Translations under genes and position numbers: made by a program
Assembly (NCBI GenBank): GCA_037501455.1
Contig: CM074855.1
Location: 32,707,001 to 32,771,000, forward strand
DNA length: 64,000 nt
Source: Lantana camara
Taxonomy: Eukaryota; Streptophyta; Magnoliopsida; Lamiales; Verbenaceae
Reading direction: 5' to 3'
Shown here: piece after piece, positions 11,770 to 24,106 of the stretch
Position numbering within the stretch: position 1 is the stretch's first letter
How the letters are laid out: every line of letters starts with the position of its first letter
Notes under the pieces: model-generated
Databases searched by the model: none
What the model was told of the DNA's origin: nothing
Seen by the model: only the letters and a program-made list of their open reading frames with translations

Positions 11770-12902
11770 TATCCCTTATGTGAAAGATTTGGGCCAAATT
11801 TTTATATATATATAAATCGAGTCATTTTGGGTAAATGATTTCAAACGTATGACCCCTTTTATTTATGAACCCTTACCCAATGTTTTGGCGAGATTAGTGA
11901 ACACAATGATTATGGGGGCCCGGGACTATGTGTACGTGGCTATCCGGGGAAGCTCGGGCTAACAGTGATCCGCGTGCACTAGTCCCAACAAACAATGACG
12001 ACACAACCGACCTCGTTAGGAGTTTTAGCGAGGAAGGGGAATCGAGCTTTTGAGGACTCATGAATGTCATTAGCCACTATGTATGAGGTGGCCGGGTCTT
12101 GCTAACCCGTCTACCACCCGGAGAAAGAAGGTGTAAGTGTTTATGATTATGAATGAATGATTATGATTATGATTATGAATGAATGAATGAATGTTGCATG
12201 ATCGGTAATGAATGAACAAATGGACTATGCACACACGAGGAGAAGGTTGGAGATTATGCACGCCCACTCGCCGGGCAATGAAACCTTATGAATGGAATGT
12301 ATGAATTTGATAGTTGTAATCCCGAGCGTTGTTTTCCTTTGTTTTACCCACTCGGGAAATATCTTAAAAACCTCGCACGGGGATTATAGCGTGCATGTGT
12401 GGGTGTTTAAATTCTGCGATATTTTATATGTTATGCCCTGTTTTATACCCACTAGTTTCCTATAGACTGAACCCGACTTTGTTTTAAGTGCTTTTGCAGG
12501 CTTGGAGTGCTAGGCGGGATTTGTGTCGGTCAAGTTTTGTAGTTAAGTCAGAGTCTTTCCTCACGCACATTGTAATTTGTTTAAGTCATATTGAAACATG
12601 TTTAAACGCATATTTATGATTTATGAATTATGATTTATGTTTGAAATTTCGGGGCTAGGTATTTATGCTAGTTGAACCCGTCAATTGCTACCTATATTCA
12701 TGATTGATTATATGATATGCTTCCGCACGTGTATTTTATCTTATTGATTGGCTTGTGGGATTTCAAGATTCTAGCTCCCGCCTAGCATAGCGAGTGAGTG
12801 GTTCCCGTTCGCCGTGACTTGGCACGTGTATGGATTTGCCATTTCATATACGGGTCGGGCCTCTGTGCGGGGGATGTGGTGCCTTTTGTTTGGGGCGCTA
12901 CA
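11770..12902 (+). repeat. 5' LTR of element C, segment 3 (LTR end)
   Basis: Matches 32243-33375 of the 3' LTR, including an ATGA-rich microsatellite (about 12140-12195), the acceptor-like CTTTTGCAG ending at 12499 followed by GTGCTAGGCGGG, and the terminal GGGGCGCTACA. The primer site follows eight bases later. Confidence 0.9.
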
Positions 12903-14582
12903 TCCTTAAGTGGTATCAGAGCCCCAGGTTGCAAAATCGGTGTTTCTAGTATCGTGTCATATCAAGTCTAGGTCGTACGGCATAGGAACAACTTGTCAAC
13001 GTGTGCACCGCATTGATCATGAGCATTGTCATTGAATCTTGATGTGGAAATATATTTTAAGTGTGCTTAATTTAAATTTTGTTGACTTATGTGTTGCATT
13101 TTGCATCAAATACGTGCTTTGAGTGCTAATTATGTGTCATATGCACTTACTAATCGGCATGCATTAATATTTGAGATAAGTTATGATTGTAGGATATTCT
13201 TATAACATCAAACCACGGCCAATTTTCATGATCACAACAACTCGTCATGAGCCCTACTATCAAGCGTGGAGGATGTAAGGAATGCACCAGGGATTTTATA
13301 CAAGAATTTGAGAGTAGTGGTCTCCCTTAATTGAGCTATGATTCTAGTGATGGAATCCGAGATGGAAAAACTCAACTTGTGGGATTAATCGACAAGTTCT
13401 ACCAAGGTTGATGAGAGATAAGCAACAAAGGACGTCAAAGGAGGATTTCCAAATGAATTGAACTATTAGAAGCCGAGTTCGGGGAAAAAGAAAAATAAAA
13501 GAAAATTAGAGATACTTTAGATCCCGGGTTAGGGAGAAGTGGTATTGAAAAGAGTTAAGGAATATCGGTTAACACGATCCAAGTTGAATTATCGTGTCGT
13601 GAGGACAAATTGGGAAATATGGAGCAACGAATGGAAACAATAAAGAAAAGGGCAAAGAATTCTTAGAAAGGAATTTTGATCAAGATGATGAATCGAAATA
13701 GGGTTCGGAATTACATTAGGGACCAATTTTGTAAGAGAGTTTGGGCAATGTTGAAGGGTTGATTCTCAAAGGGAAGTGCGGATGTTGACTCCGTGGATGT
13801 AGAAGAATTTAGAGACCGAGAAATTGTAAATTCCGGACGGGGAAGATACAAGTTGATGCACAAAGATTTATAGAAATCTTGAAGACCGTGGGAAAAAAAA
13901 GGAATGATCAGCAAGTCAAAAGAAGCTCATGATTAGAGAAACGAGGACAAGTTATAGAGTTAACAACTTAGCATCTTGGTGACAGGTTCAAAGCATTCAT
14001 GGCATATGCACCATACTTTGCATCCAATTATTTAATTTTCTTACTTATATTTGCGTATGCATCTCTATTTGATTCCATTGCTCTATTGTGTCGCGCATTT
14101 AACTGTTTGTAAGTGTGCCATGTACATTGGCATCTTAACCCGACATGCATTTTAGTATTTATTGGATAGGAAATTCCTTCACCTCACCTGTTAGGCATCG
14201 ATCCAACCGAGTCACATTCGGATTAAGATGAGAAGAAATAATTGGGTTGCGCATTTCAAGGAAAATGGCTTCCGGGAAATAAAGAATCCTAAATAAGGGA
14301 TGGGTTGATGGGAACAGAATTTCAGAAAAGGTTTAGAGTTGACTTCGGGGTGTCGGACCGAGCAAGAATAGAGAAAAGGGTTCTGGACATCAACAAAAAT
14401 TGAGGAGAAGTTGAAAGGCAAAATCTTCGGGTTGCTATTTTGGTTAAATCCTCCCTAATGCGAAAATTTTGCTCATCAAGAATCCCGATGAAGGAAAGAT
14501 AGATGGAGTTCAACATGTAAAGGCGGAAATTCTAAGGGGGAGAGCACGACCAAGAGTCAATTGGAAATTGGAGGTTTTGTCC
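12903..14582 (+). other. Internal region of element C, part 1 (non-coding)
   Basis: There is no open frame of note. Short blocks are shared with the internal regions of E and F: CAAACCACGGCCAA (13209-13222), GACAGGTTCAAAGCATTCAT (13981-14000), an ACATGCATTTTAGT-type block near 14143, and AAGGGGGAGAGCACGACC near 14536. The last matches F near 51995 on its minus strand. The AAGGGGGAGAG here is therefore an internal block, not the polypurine tract. AT-rich and purine-rich stretches alternate. Insertion D begins at 14583. Confidence 0.6.
12911..12922 (+). other. Primer binding site of element C
   Basis: TGGTATCAGAGC, complementary to initiator tRNA-Met, eight bases after the LTR end. Confidence 0.9.
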
Positions 14583-17500
14583 TGTATCACCCTAAGCCCC
14601 AAGGCACTACATCCCCCGCACTATAGCCCGATCCACATACGAAATGGACAATCCGTACATAAACCGAAACTACAGTGAACGGGTGACAAGCAAGAAATAA
14701 CGAGCTAGGCGGGACACTCCCCAACACAACCAATACCAAGATACAACAATTCAAAATCGGAAGCATTTATCATTGATACATATAGGTAACATATTTCATA
14801 TCAATACTTTATCATATCCTACATAATATTCATATTCAAGTATCCAAAATGTAATAACAATGATCATAACGTGATATTCCAAAAGTTCTATACATGGAAG
14901 AGAAATGCTAGACTCGGCGAAATACAAGACCTGACTTGACTGCCGCCTAGCATGACCGTATACCTGAAAAGTGAAGTATCAGTCTACCGAAGACTGAGTG
15001 AGGGGCAATAGATATATATAACTCACGTCACATGCAAGTCATAGCCTCGGGTAAAGACTTGGAAATGAAATAAATATAAAGTTCAAGAATAGATTATTCT
15101 TCTCCCGAGATTACAACTATCAAATTTAACATGTTCACTTGCCAATGTCATGAAATACGTGGCCCGGTGAGTGAGGGCAATTCTCTAACCTTTACACCAA
15201 ACGTGATCAATACGTGCATGCTTGAATCATGAAATAGGCGATCATGCAATTCATTAAGTGCACAAGTAGTAACATAATCATGAGTGAAAACATGCAATAA
15301 CCCGAGGACAACCCGTGATTTCGGATCCGTCCCCAGTCTCCTTCTTCCTCCAGGTGATAGTGGGTTTGCAAGGCCCAACTATCCACGACATGGTGTACGT
15401 CGGGAACATGACTCCCACGCACGGAACTCCTTCCACCACCAATCTCCTAGTGGCTTCGGGGGTGATCCCAATGAGGTGAGGATAGCTCAAGAGTTACCCG
15501 TCAGCCCTTGCTTTCCCAGTTGGCTCAAGATACTACCCTCGGGCCCAAGTGCAATCATGTACTCGCCAAAACATGCTTGAAATCATGAATCATGACCAAT
15601 CATGGCTTGCTTGCTTGAAAGTGTTTGTATTTTGAAAACGGTTATAGCTATAATATGTTTTGGCCGAAAACAACACATAAAGGTTATAAGATTCTATATA
15701 CCTAGAACAAAACCTCACCTGTGCAACCAAGTATAACAAGGATACGCTCTAGGGCGCCTGCTCCTCGTCTACGGCCTCGTTATCTGTGCAAACACGACGT
15801 GTATACGTGAGACTTGACTCAAAATGGACCAAATAGGATGAACGGCGAAAATGCAACGAGACAACGAGAAACGAACAATGAACAATGTGGCATGAAAATA
15901 TCTTGTTTTAGCATGTATTCAATCATATAATAGCACTTTGGGATCAAAGAAATCATTGGAGCAAAATGTGACATTAATGCAGAAAATTTTCAACATGCGC
16001 ATGTTGTATTCAAATGAGCATAACTCCTTCATCGGAATGAATTTTAACGAACCGTAAAATTTATAGAAAACTAGACAAACATATCATTACAACAATGTAA
16101 GGCTCACATTCTAATTCATCCCGAGCAAATACCAGATTTCGTTTGAATATGACCCAAAGCAGAAAATTTCCTGCAGCGCTAGTAGTGAAAGATGATCGTC
16201 GTTCCCTTATCAAACGAAGTCGAAACGATCTGAAAATTGGTGGAAATACTTATAACATACCCATAAATACCCCAGTAAAACAGTTTTAAAAATTTCCATC
16301 ATTTAGTCTCTCTGATCAAGCCAAAACCGAAATATGAAAACAGGGGACAGCAGGGGATGTTGCTATTTTTCTCAGGGTTCAAATCAATTCGGATTGACAC
16401 CAATTTTTGCAGAGAACATATATAATATATCAAGAATATCCCCATAAAACAGTTTTGAAAAAATTCCAACTCAACAAGCCACAATTCGATTTTTAATTGG
16501 GTTAACGCAGATTCGCGACAGTTTAGCGGCACCAAATTAAAACAGTCATAACTCACAAACGAAAATAGATATTGACGAACCGTAAAAAGAGGAGTGCTCT
16601 ACACTTCAAATAATTACTACGGTAGAAAAACTAGAGAAAATGGAGCAGGGGAGGGGTGTCGGGAAAAACAGGGGAGGCTCGACCCAAAATCACAACCAAC
16701 CCAAAACATGAATTCCAAGCTCTAAAATCTCATTTTTTCTGGAGATTAACATGCATATGTATCCAAGATATGATAATATAACCATTTAAACACATAAACC
16801 ATGAAAATTCATCAAGAATTCAAAGTTTCATGTTCATGCACAACTTGATCCTTCAAGCTCAAATTTCCCAAGAATTCAAGTATTAATTCAACCCTACATC
16901 ATGTATTCATGCTTCACACCACATCTATTCCATGTTTTCATGAAATCACTAACCCTAGCTTCTCATATAAATCATCAAGAGATCAAATACTCAAGCTTAC
17001 ATGCACTTTGAAACTAAGAAATGGAGAAGGAAGATGATGATGGTGATCAAGCTTCAAAATCTTGAAATATTTCTTGAAAAATCTTGATGAAAATGGAAGA
17101 AATCTCCTCTTTCTTTTTCTTGGATGAAACCGAGAGTGAAAGGAAGCAATATGTTGGTGAAATTTGATCAAAATTGAGGTTGGAAGCTTGGAGATGTATT
17201 TCTACGTGATTCACCTCTATGAAAGATGTGAAATACCATAAATTGCGATTTAATCCTCTAAGTATTTAAGTCATGCAATTAAGTATGTATGTTTTTGAAA
17301 TAGGATCAATTAAGTCCTTGGAAGTTTATGCAATTAAGTCCCTAAAGTTAGGAAAATGATCAAGTAGGGACAAGTTCGTAATTAAACCACTTCCGGTAAA
17401 TGTTTCACGCAATAATTATTTTTCCATGACATGAAATAATTTTTCAATGATATGAATTCGTATATTTCACATAATAAATATGTCATGAATTTTATAAAAT

Positions 17501-17629
17501 GTGATATGAAATTTATAAAATTATGGGTGTCATGTAGGAAAACAATAAATCAAAGAATTAAAATAAATTCCTACACTCACAGCTCACACGTGGCGTGCTT
17601 ACCTGTTCATCCGGAACCGGGGCGTTACA
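14583..17629 (-). repeat. 3' LTR of element D (3047 bp)
   Basis: On the minus strand it starts TGTAACGCCCCGG and ends GGTGATACA. Shared modules: a donor-like TGCAT|GTAAGC near 17000, an exon-like block at 15719-15783, the GACTGAGTGAGG complement of the LTR motif at 14990-15004, and the complement of ATGCTAGGCGGC near 14944. No dyad array was recognised at the position where B, C, E and F have one. Confidence 0.85.
15719..15783 (-). other. Exon-like block in LTR D
   Basis: A 65-bp minus-strand segment between TTTGCACAG and GCACAG|GTGAGG. Its core (GACGAGGAGCA, TATCCTTGTTA) is recognisable in LTR B. Confidence 0.4.
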
Positions 17630-17654
17630 ACTCTCCCCCCCCCCCCCCTAAAAG
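17630..17654 (-). other. Polypurine tract of element D
   Basis: On the plus strand a run of about 15 C follows ACTCT. On the minus strand this is a TTTTAGGGG-type purine tract directly upstream of the 3' LTR. Confidence 0.75.
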
Positions 17655-17673
17655 AATTTGGTCCCCAGATTCT

Positions 17674-18870
17674 CTATTCTTGTGAAAACAACTCCGGGTG
17701 GAACCGCTTCATTTTATCTTCAGTTTCCCATGTAGCTTCTTCCGTTTTGTCGCTTCTCCACAATACTTTAACCACGAGAATACTTCGGTTTCTCAATTCC
17801 TGAAACTTCCTGTCCAAGATCTTAACCGGCTTATGAACAAATGTCAAATTCGGTTCCAATTCAACTTATTCAATGGGGAGAATTATGGTCTCGTCGGGGT
17901 AATATTTCCTTAGCTGAGAAACATGAAATATGTTGTGAATCCCTGTAAGACTTGGAGGTAGGTCCAGTCCATAAGCTACTTCACCAATTCTCTCAAGAAT
18001 CTCGAAAGGAACTAAGTAGCGAGGATTAAGCTTTCCTCCTTTCCCGATCTAAGTGAAACCTTTCCTTGGTGACACCTTCAAGAATACCCGATCACCAACT
18101 TCAAATTCAAGATCTCTTCGGCGAGTGTCGGCATAGCTCTTTTGCCTATCTTGAGCTGCTTTCATCCGTTGTTGTATCGTTTGAACTTTCTCAATCATAG
18201 CCTGAACGACTTTGGAAGGTTTCTCAAATTTCTCCCCTTTCTTTACCCCTTCTTGTTTTGACCATTTCCACTCTTCCAAGTCGAAGAACTACGGAGATCG
18301 GCACTTTCTTCCATAAAGAAGTTCATAAGGGGCCATCCCGATCGAAGCCTGAAAGCTATTATTATAAGTAAATTCAATCAAAGGAAGTTGCTCGTGCCAC
18401 GAATTCTGAAAATCCATCGCGCAGGCCCGAAGTAGATCTTCCAAGTACCTTATCAATCTCTCCGTCTGGCCGTCTGTTTATGGGTGGAATGCTGTACTGA
18501 ACTAGAGCCTCGTTCCCAACATCGCCTGTAATTCTTGCCACAACCTAGATGTGAATCTCGGGTCCCGATCTGAAACTATACTCACCGGAATTCCATGAAG
18601 TCGGATAATTTTCCGGTTGTAGATCTCGGCCAACTTCGGAATCTTATAAGACATCCGGACCGGTAGAAAGTGAGCAGACTTCGTAAATCGATGCACGATT
18701 ACCCAAATACCATCAAATCCTCCTTTTACCTTTGGTAACCCGGATACAAAGTCCATCGTTACTTGTTCCCACTTCTATCCGGGAATAGGTAACGGTTGTA
18801 GAAGTCTCGCGGGTTTCTGATGCTCAGCTTTCACTTTTCGAAAAGTCAAGCAATGCTTCAAGTATTGGAG
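17674..18870 (-). pseudogene. Tekay/Del chromovirus pol remnant (integrase and chromodomain)
   Basis: On the minus strand, reading from 18870 down: part of the zinc-binding region (CLTFRKVKAEHQKPARL, an expected Cys replaced by Phe); an integrase core with MDFVSGLPKVKGG, VHRFTKSAHFLP (the catalytic Asp position reads His), SDRDPRFTSRLW and TDGQTERLIRYLED; the downstream SYADTRRRDLEFEVGDRVFLK (18049-18279); NPRYLVPFEILERIGEVAYG; and a C-terminal chromodomain-like segment with PVKILDRK and VKVLWRSDKTEEATWE (17674-17859). Several in-frame stops break it, for example near 18490, 18285, 18048 and 17865. Lineage is assigned from motifs recognised by eye. Confidence 0.88.
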
Positions 18871-19177
18871 GGGTTCGTACGACACCCAACAAAATAAAAT
18901 CTTGCTATGTTATCAAGCATTTTCCCATAATAACCTAGAAGAATCTAAGATGAGAGAAACCGGAAGGAGTACCTATTGAAGAATTTGAATCAAGGCGCAA
19001 GAATTAGTAAGGGGGTTTATCTGCGAGTAAGGAATTGATGGTTTTAACTTAATTAGGTAATGAATTGGGATGATGACTATCCCGATAGTAGGATCGAAAT
19101 TTTAGAAACCGGGGGTCTCAACTCGATTGAGGAAGAACTCATGAAGGAGGCAACTGGGTGATAACAATCTCGAGATG
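18871..19177 (+). other. Internal region of element C, part 2 (non-coding)
   Basis: Purine-rich sequence without an open frame, resembling the other internal stretches of C and F. It is continuous with 29537 if element E and one copy of GTAAT are removed. The exact border with D is uncertain. Confidence 0.45.
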
Positions 19178-19182
19178 GTAAT
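19178..19182 (+). repeat. Target duplication of element E, left copy
   Basis: GTAAT, identical to 29532-29536 on the other side of element E. Confidence 0.9.
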
Positions 19183-20129
19183 TGTAACGCCCCAATTTTC
19201 GGACAGTCAGGTACGCTCGACACGTGTGAGTTTTGAGCGTTAGGATTTTATTTTATTATTTTAGTTTATTCAATTCATATTAATTTTAGTTAAATTTTAC
19301 AAATTAACGTGATTATGTGAAATATGTGTCAACTTGGGAATTATTGTATAAATTGAACTTAATTGCTACGTGAAATAATTTTCGAACATGATTTAATTGC
19401 TTAATTGTCCCTAAATGATTATTCTTGTAAATGTAAGGACTAAATTGCATAATTAATTCTTGGGTTTAATTGATCAATTTGCAAACCTTGCATCCTTAAT
19501 TGCACGACTTATATACTTGGAGGATTTAGTTGCAAATATCATATTTTTCCTTGATATATCACGGTATATGCATCCCTTCCACAAACTTCATTTCATTTTC
19601 ATCAAATTATCCCCATATTTGCTTTCTCTTCACCGAACCAAACCATGAAGAAGGGATGGGGAGATTTCATTGATTTCATCCAAGTTTTTCAAGAAAATTA
19701 CATGTTTTGGAGCTCAATCATCCATTTCCATCATCTTCTTCCATTTATTTTCATTTCAAGGTATATATGATTATATATATGATCTTTTGATAATATTTCT
19801 TGAAGGTAGGGTTAGGATTTAAGCTTGCCAACTTGGTTATTTGATGTTAGAAGTATGATTCTATACTTTTAGCTTGAATTTATGCATGAATTCTTGAAGG
19901 AATAGGAGTTATAGAATAAGTTCATACATGAGTTGATGATGATGATTCTTGGAGATTCAAGCATGATATAAGTGTTTAAATGGGACTTTATGGTAGTTTA
20001 AGTATGCTAGCATGTTTTCTTCATGTAATTATGCAATTAGAGATTGAGTTATAAGTGATTGGGATAATTTAGAGGTTGGTTCGTGCCTCCCCTATTCTTC
20101 TGCTCTGTTTTCTGTATTGTCTGCGTAAC

Positions 20130-20334
20130 GGGAACGACCCTTCCCGTCCCCTTTGTATTTGGGGAACGGCCGTTCCCATGTTTTGAAATATGTGAATGCC
20201 GTCGAGAACGGGAACGACCGTTCCCACTTTGGCTTATAGACGGGAACGGCGGTTCCCATTTTCGGGGAGCCACTTCGGGGAGCTAGGAATGACCCTTCCC
20301 ATTTTGAACTAAGGGCTGGAACGGTCGTTCCCAG
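20130..20334 (+). repeat. Dyad-motif array in LTR E
   Basis: Six copies of a GGGAACGNCCGTTCCC motif at about 20130, 20162, 20210, 20242, 20285 and 20317. Those at 20162 and 20210 keep intact arms. Four to five copies recur in the 3' LTR at 28700-28858. Confidence 0.75.
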
Positions 20335-20580
20335 GCCACTGGAGAGGCAGAAATATTCTGCATAAAAATGGAATTTTGAAATTTAGTTCCAATGATTTAC
20401 TTGACCCCAAATTGTCATTATATGGTTGATTACATGCCAAAACATGATATTTACATGCTACATTGTTCATTACACGATATCTCGTTACATGAATAAGTCG
20501 TGCGTCCTATTTGGTAATATTCTTGAATTATTGTCTCATGCACGTACATTGTCCCATTTTCTTGTCCAGTTCTTCTCCAG

Positions 20581-20641
20581 GACGGAGATTGTTGATCATG
20601 GACACGTTCACGCATCTATGAGTCGTCGTGTCGCCTGTCAG
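20581..20641 (+). other. Exon-like block in LTR E
   Basis: A 61-bp segment between TTCTTCTCCAG and GTCAG|GTGAGC. It starts GACGGAGAT, as the C-family block starts GGCGGAGAT and the F block GGTGGAGAG. Confidence 0.45.
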
Positions 20642-20990
20642 GTGAGCTTTAATTCTAGTTACATAGAACCTATACAACCCTTACGTGAGCTTTCAGAAAA
20701 AAAGGTATTTATACTTATAGTTTTCCATGAAAATACTCATGATTACAAGCAAGTCATTTCACGCAAGCAAGTTATGTTCATGAAAAGCCAGCAAGCCATG
20801 TATCGTGCATGTTTTAGGCGAGTAAGCATGACCGTTCACGTTGGGCCCGAGGGTAGTGGCTTGAGCCAACCGGGAAAACAAGGGCTGATGGGTAACTCCC
20901 GCGCTATCCTCACCACATTGGGATGACCCCTGAATCCGCTAGGAGATTAGTAGAGGAAGGAGTTCCGGGCTTAGGGATTCATGTACCCTT

Positions 20991-23243
20991 TGTTGGGATT
21001 AATGCCCTGAAAATCCCATTATATTGTAAATATTTTGGATTAATGAAACTGAAATTTTTGCAAGTTAGGAGTATTTTACGAATTTAATAATTAATAACGT
21101 GTGATGGTATTTTTATATGAAATGTGTTTCATAGGAAAAGACTTTAAATACCAGAAGTCACGTGTCATTAAAGTTCTAGTCAGTATGATAAGAAAATATT
21201 CTTATCGAGACTATAATGTGTTATATAAGATGATTAGTCTTTCGTCATAGGGAAATGGAGTTTCCAATTATAACACGTTGATGATTTTCAATGAGATTGG
21301 AAACATCAAACTGGACCACTGAGATTGTTCATTTTATACTGCTATCTAAAATGAACAAAATCTCGGAAGCATTAAACTCTTAATCCTGATAGCGTTTCTG
21401 CTTTAGGCATGTAGTGTTAATCACTGTGATGTACTCAGAAGTGAGGTCTCGGTAACGGGTGGCCAAAATACTTTGTACGTTCGGTGATTGCATGAAATGT
21501 GCTAAAGAGAAATACTGATCGAGGAATTTGTATCCTTGCAGGAAGGTTAAAAGATATCCCTGAAATAGATTTGCAAAAGTTTAAATAAAATTTTGGCCAA
21601 AGTACTTCGTGTGTGCGTCACCGAAATTGTATGTTGAATGTGTTTCACATACAGGGAATTTGGACTTAAGGCGAATCAAGAAATTTCAGATTAGAAGTGA
21701 AAAATAAATGATAGTAGTGTTGATTTATTTTTCATGGATATCTGTACAGAGGAGTAAAATGCAAAATTATTCTAGATCGAGAAATTCGTGAATAATTTAA
21801 TTAATTTTAGAGTGCAACAATATTTCTTTAGTGGAATTAAATATTGTTAAACGGTAATCAATTATTGTCATGGGATGATAATAGATTGACCCCGTTTGGA
21901 GCTAAGATTAATTAGTCTTGCAGGTCCCCCCGCAAGCCCCAATGAAGATCAAAGAGAAAATATTAAAATGAGAGAGAGAAATAAATTTTCAAAGAGTTTG
22001 AAAATAGCTAAGGAATTTATTTTGAGAAAATCAATTAAATTCCAAAGAGTTGAAATGCCCGGAATTTTATTTTGGAGAAAATAAAATTTTTCAAAAAAAA
22101 AAAAAAAGGATTGCTGACGTGGCGGAATGCTGACATGGCGGCTGAGGTGTCACGCCACGTCAGCGGGTCAGCGCCACTGGACGCCACATGGCGAGACACG
22201 TGGGCGGACGAATCGCGCCAAGTCGCGTGAGTGAACGGCTCAAATCAGGCCTAGAAGGGTCCGGGTCGGATTCGGTTCAGGGTAGGGTCAGGTTCGGTTA
22301 GAACCGACCCTGACACGTGGCAGAACCACAGTGTGCCACGTGGCCCAGAGGTTGGACCAGGATTGAACCGGCCGGTTCACAACTGAACCGGTCTGAACCG
22401 TTGAGCCGCCGGTCGGACCAACTGAACCGGACGCGTGGCACGTGCTCGTGCCAGCGTGTGGCTCACGCACGCGAACACACAACCGCCACATGGGCGGCGC
22501 GTGTGGGCGCGTGCGGGGCCCGTTCGGCGCGTGCTCAGCGGCTGTGGATTCCTGGCGAGCTCCTCTTCCACGTGGCACCTCCGGATTGGTGGTTTGATCT
22601 TGGAGTGCACGGCAAATTCATGATTTTGGATGAAAATAACCTTGAATAAGGCCTATAAATAAGATGCCAATGTTCTCATTTTATTCATTCAATTTTGAGA
22701 AATTGTTCAGCCATTTAAAAGCCTCTCGGCCCCCTCTCTCTCGTTTACAATTAATCCTTTAATTAAGGATTAATTATATTTAATTAGGTGGTTATATAAT
22801 TAATATATAATCCACTTAATTAATTAAAAAATAGGGGTTTTCTGAAATTAAAAAAAAAAAGGGTTTTTCTAGAAAATATTTTCTCGAGTATTTAGCGAAA
22901 TACTGCCGGAGCCCACACTCCAATTTCTTAACCGGGGATATTGCGGGGAAGCTTTGCCGGTTTCACGAGAAGATATCGAGGTGATGGAAAAGTGCCGTTG
23001 ATAGCAATTTTTGCAGTACGGTAATACCGTTATGCTACTCAAATTATTATTTGCATATTGTGATTATATGCTAGATGATTTAAAATTATGTTATCGATGT
23101 CTGTATATATTAGAGTTATGCTGCCCGATTTATTCCGCTGCTTTATTGAAATATTTTAGAAATATTTTGATAACGAGGTTATGGCGAAAATTTTTAAATA
23201 TTACGCTATACCGTCACTTTGTCTCGGGCCCGCCACACCAACA
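20991..23243 (+). mobile_element. Copia solo LTR (2253 bp) nested in the 5' LTR of E
   Basis: Ends are TGTTGG...CCAACA, a perfect 6-bp inverted pair. The flanks CCCTT (20986-20990) and CCCTC (23244-23248) fit a 5-bp target duplication with one change. The rest of LTR E continues on the far side and matches LTR D across the same region. The first 1.2 kb matches the LTR of the Copia element at 182. A GC-rich stretch (22110-22600) contains repeated CACGTGG boxes and overlapping spurious frames, followed by a TATA box at 22653. No internal sequence is present. Confidence 0.88.
22653..22661 (+). promoter_or_regulatory. TATA box of the Copia LTR
   Basis: CTATAAATA downstream of the GC-rich U3. The same box occurs at 33567-33575 in the related LTR fragment. 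Confidence 0.6.
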
Positions 23244-24094
23244 CCCTCTGCTCAACACATCGTGGATGGTGAAGGCTAGCTACCTTCCCATCATTGGAGG
23301 GAGAAGGAGACTAGGGACGGGTCTGGCACCACGGTTGTCCTCGGGTTATTGCATGATTTCCAGTCCTTGATTGTATTGCCTAAATACACTATCGCACCTA
23401 TGCACTATAACTGAATTGCATGATCACTTGTTAAATAATCAAGCAAGCATGTTTCATGTACATTTGGAGTAAGGTTGGAGACTGCCCTCACTCGCCGGGC
23501 CATGTATTGAATGCATGAAAATGATCAAATATTTAATCTTGACAGTTATATTCTCGGGCGAAGATATTTTATTATTGAACTTATACATTTATATTTTCCA
23601 AAACTTTACCCGAGAATATAGCTTGCATGTTAACTGCGCAAATATTTATTTAAACCCCTCACTCGGTCTTCACAGACTGACGCCTCCACCTTTCAGGTTA
23701 TTGCAGGTGCACGCTAGGCGGGAATCGAGTCGAGTCCAGTCCATGTAATCGAGTCAAGCACGGTGCACATTATTTATTGTTGCACTAGACTTATTACTAT
23801 AATTATTTGTTGTATTCGGAGATGATAATGTATTGATATGTGAACTAGTATACGAGTTACTTGACGAATGATAAATGTTCTAGCATGTTTTAACAGTTAT
23901 ATGATGGTCAACAGTTTATGCTTCCGCGTTATTCTGTTGCATGTACGAGTTAGTCCCGCCTAGCTTGTCGTTTTATTTGCATTGTCACCCGTTCGCTATA
24001 GGTTAGTTCATGCACGGATTACCCGTTTCGTGTGTGAATCGACCTATAGTGCGGGGGTGTGGCATCTCCACGTGTAGGGGTGCTACATCTTAGG

Positions 24095-24106
24095 TGGTAT
24101 CAGAGC
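24095..24106 (+). other. Primer binding site of element E
   Basis: TGGTATCAGAGC, seven bases after the 5' LTR end. Confidence 0.9.

Larger units (their letters stand above)
14583..18870 (-). mobile_element. 5'-truncated Tekay-type Ty3 element D
   Basis: Only the 3' LTR (14583-17629), the polypurine tract and the C-terminal pol region remain. Pol homology runs to about 18870 on the minus strand and ends in the integrase zinc-binding region. The rest of pol, gag and the 5' LTR are gone. The left flank TGTCC has no partner at the right edge, so the other junction is rearranged. This is the only element here whose LTR type (close to B and E) is physically linked to recognisable pol. Confidence 0.8.
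19183..24087 (+). repeat. 5' LTR of element E (interrupted by a Copia solo LTR)
   Basis: Modules in order: the start; a gene-like leader ending in the donor-like TTCAAG|GTATAT at 19760; a dyad array at 20130-20334; an exon-like block at 20581-20641; the Copia solo LTR at 20991-23243; GGTTGGAGACTGCCC near 23471; the ACTCGGTC...GACTGAC motif at 23661-23681; the acceptor-like CTTTCAG ending at 23696; GCTAGGCGGG; and the terminal GCTACA. Confidence 0.9.

Noticed and set aside
14525..14560. Polypurine tract and 3' end of element C just before 14583
   Set aside because: The AAGGGGGAGAGCACGACC block matches an internal block of element F far from its polypurine tract, and a true tract and 3' LTR of C exist at 30277-30293.
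22288..22649. Four overlapping frames in a GC-rich segment
   Set aside because: They lie in the U3 of a Copia solo LTR, where repeated CACGTGG and CCGGTTC motifs open all phases.
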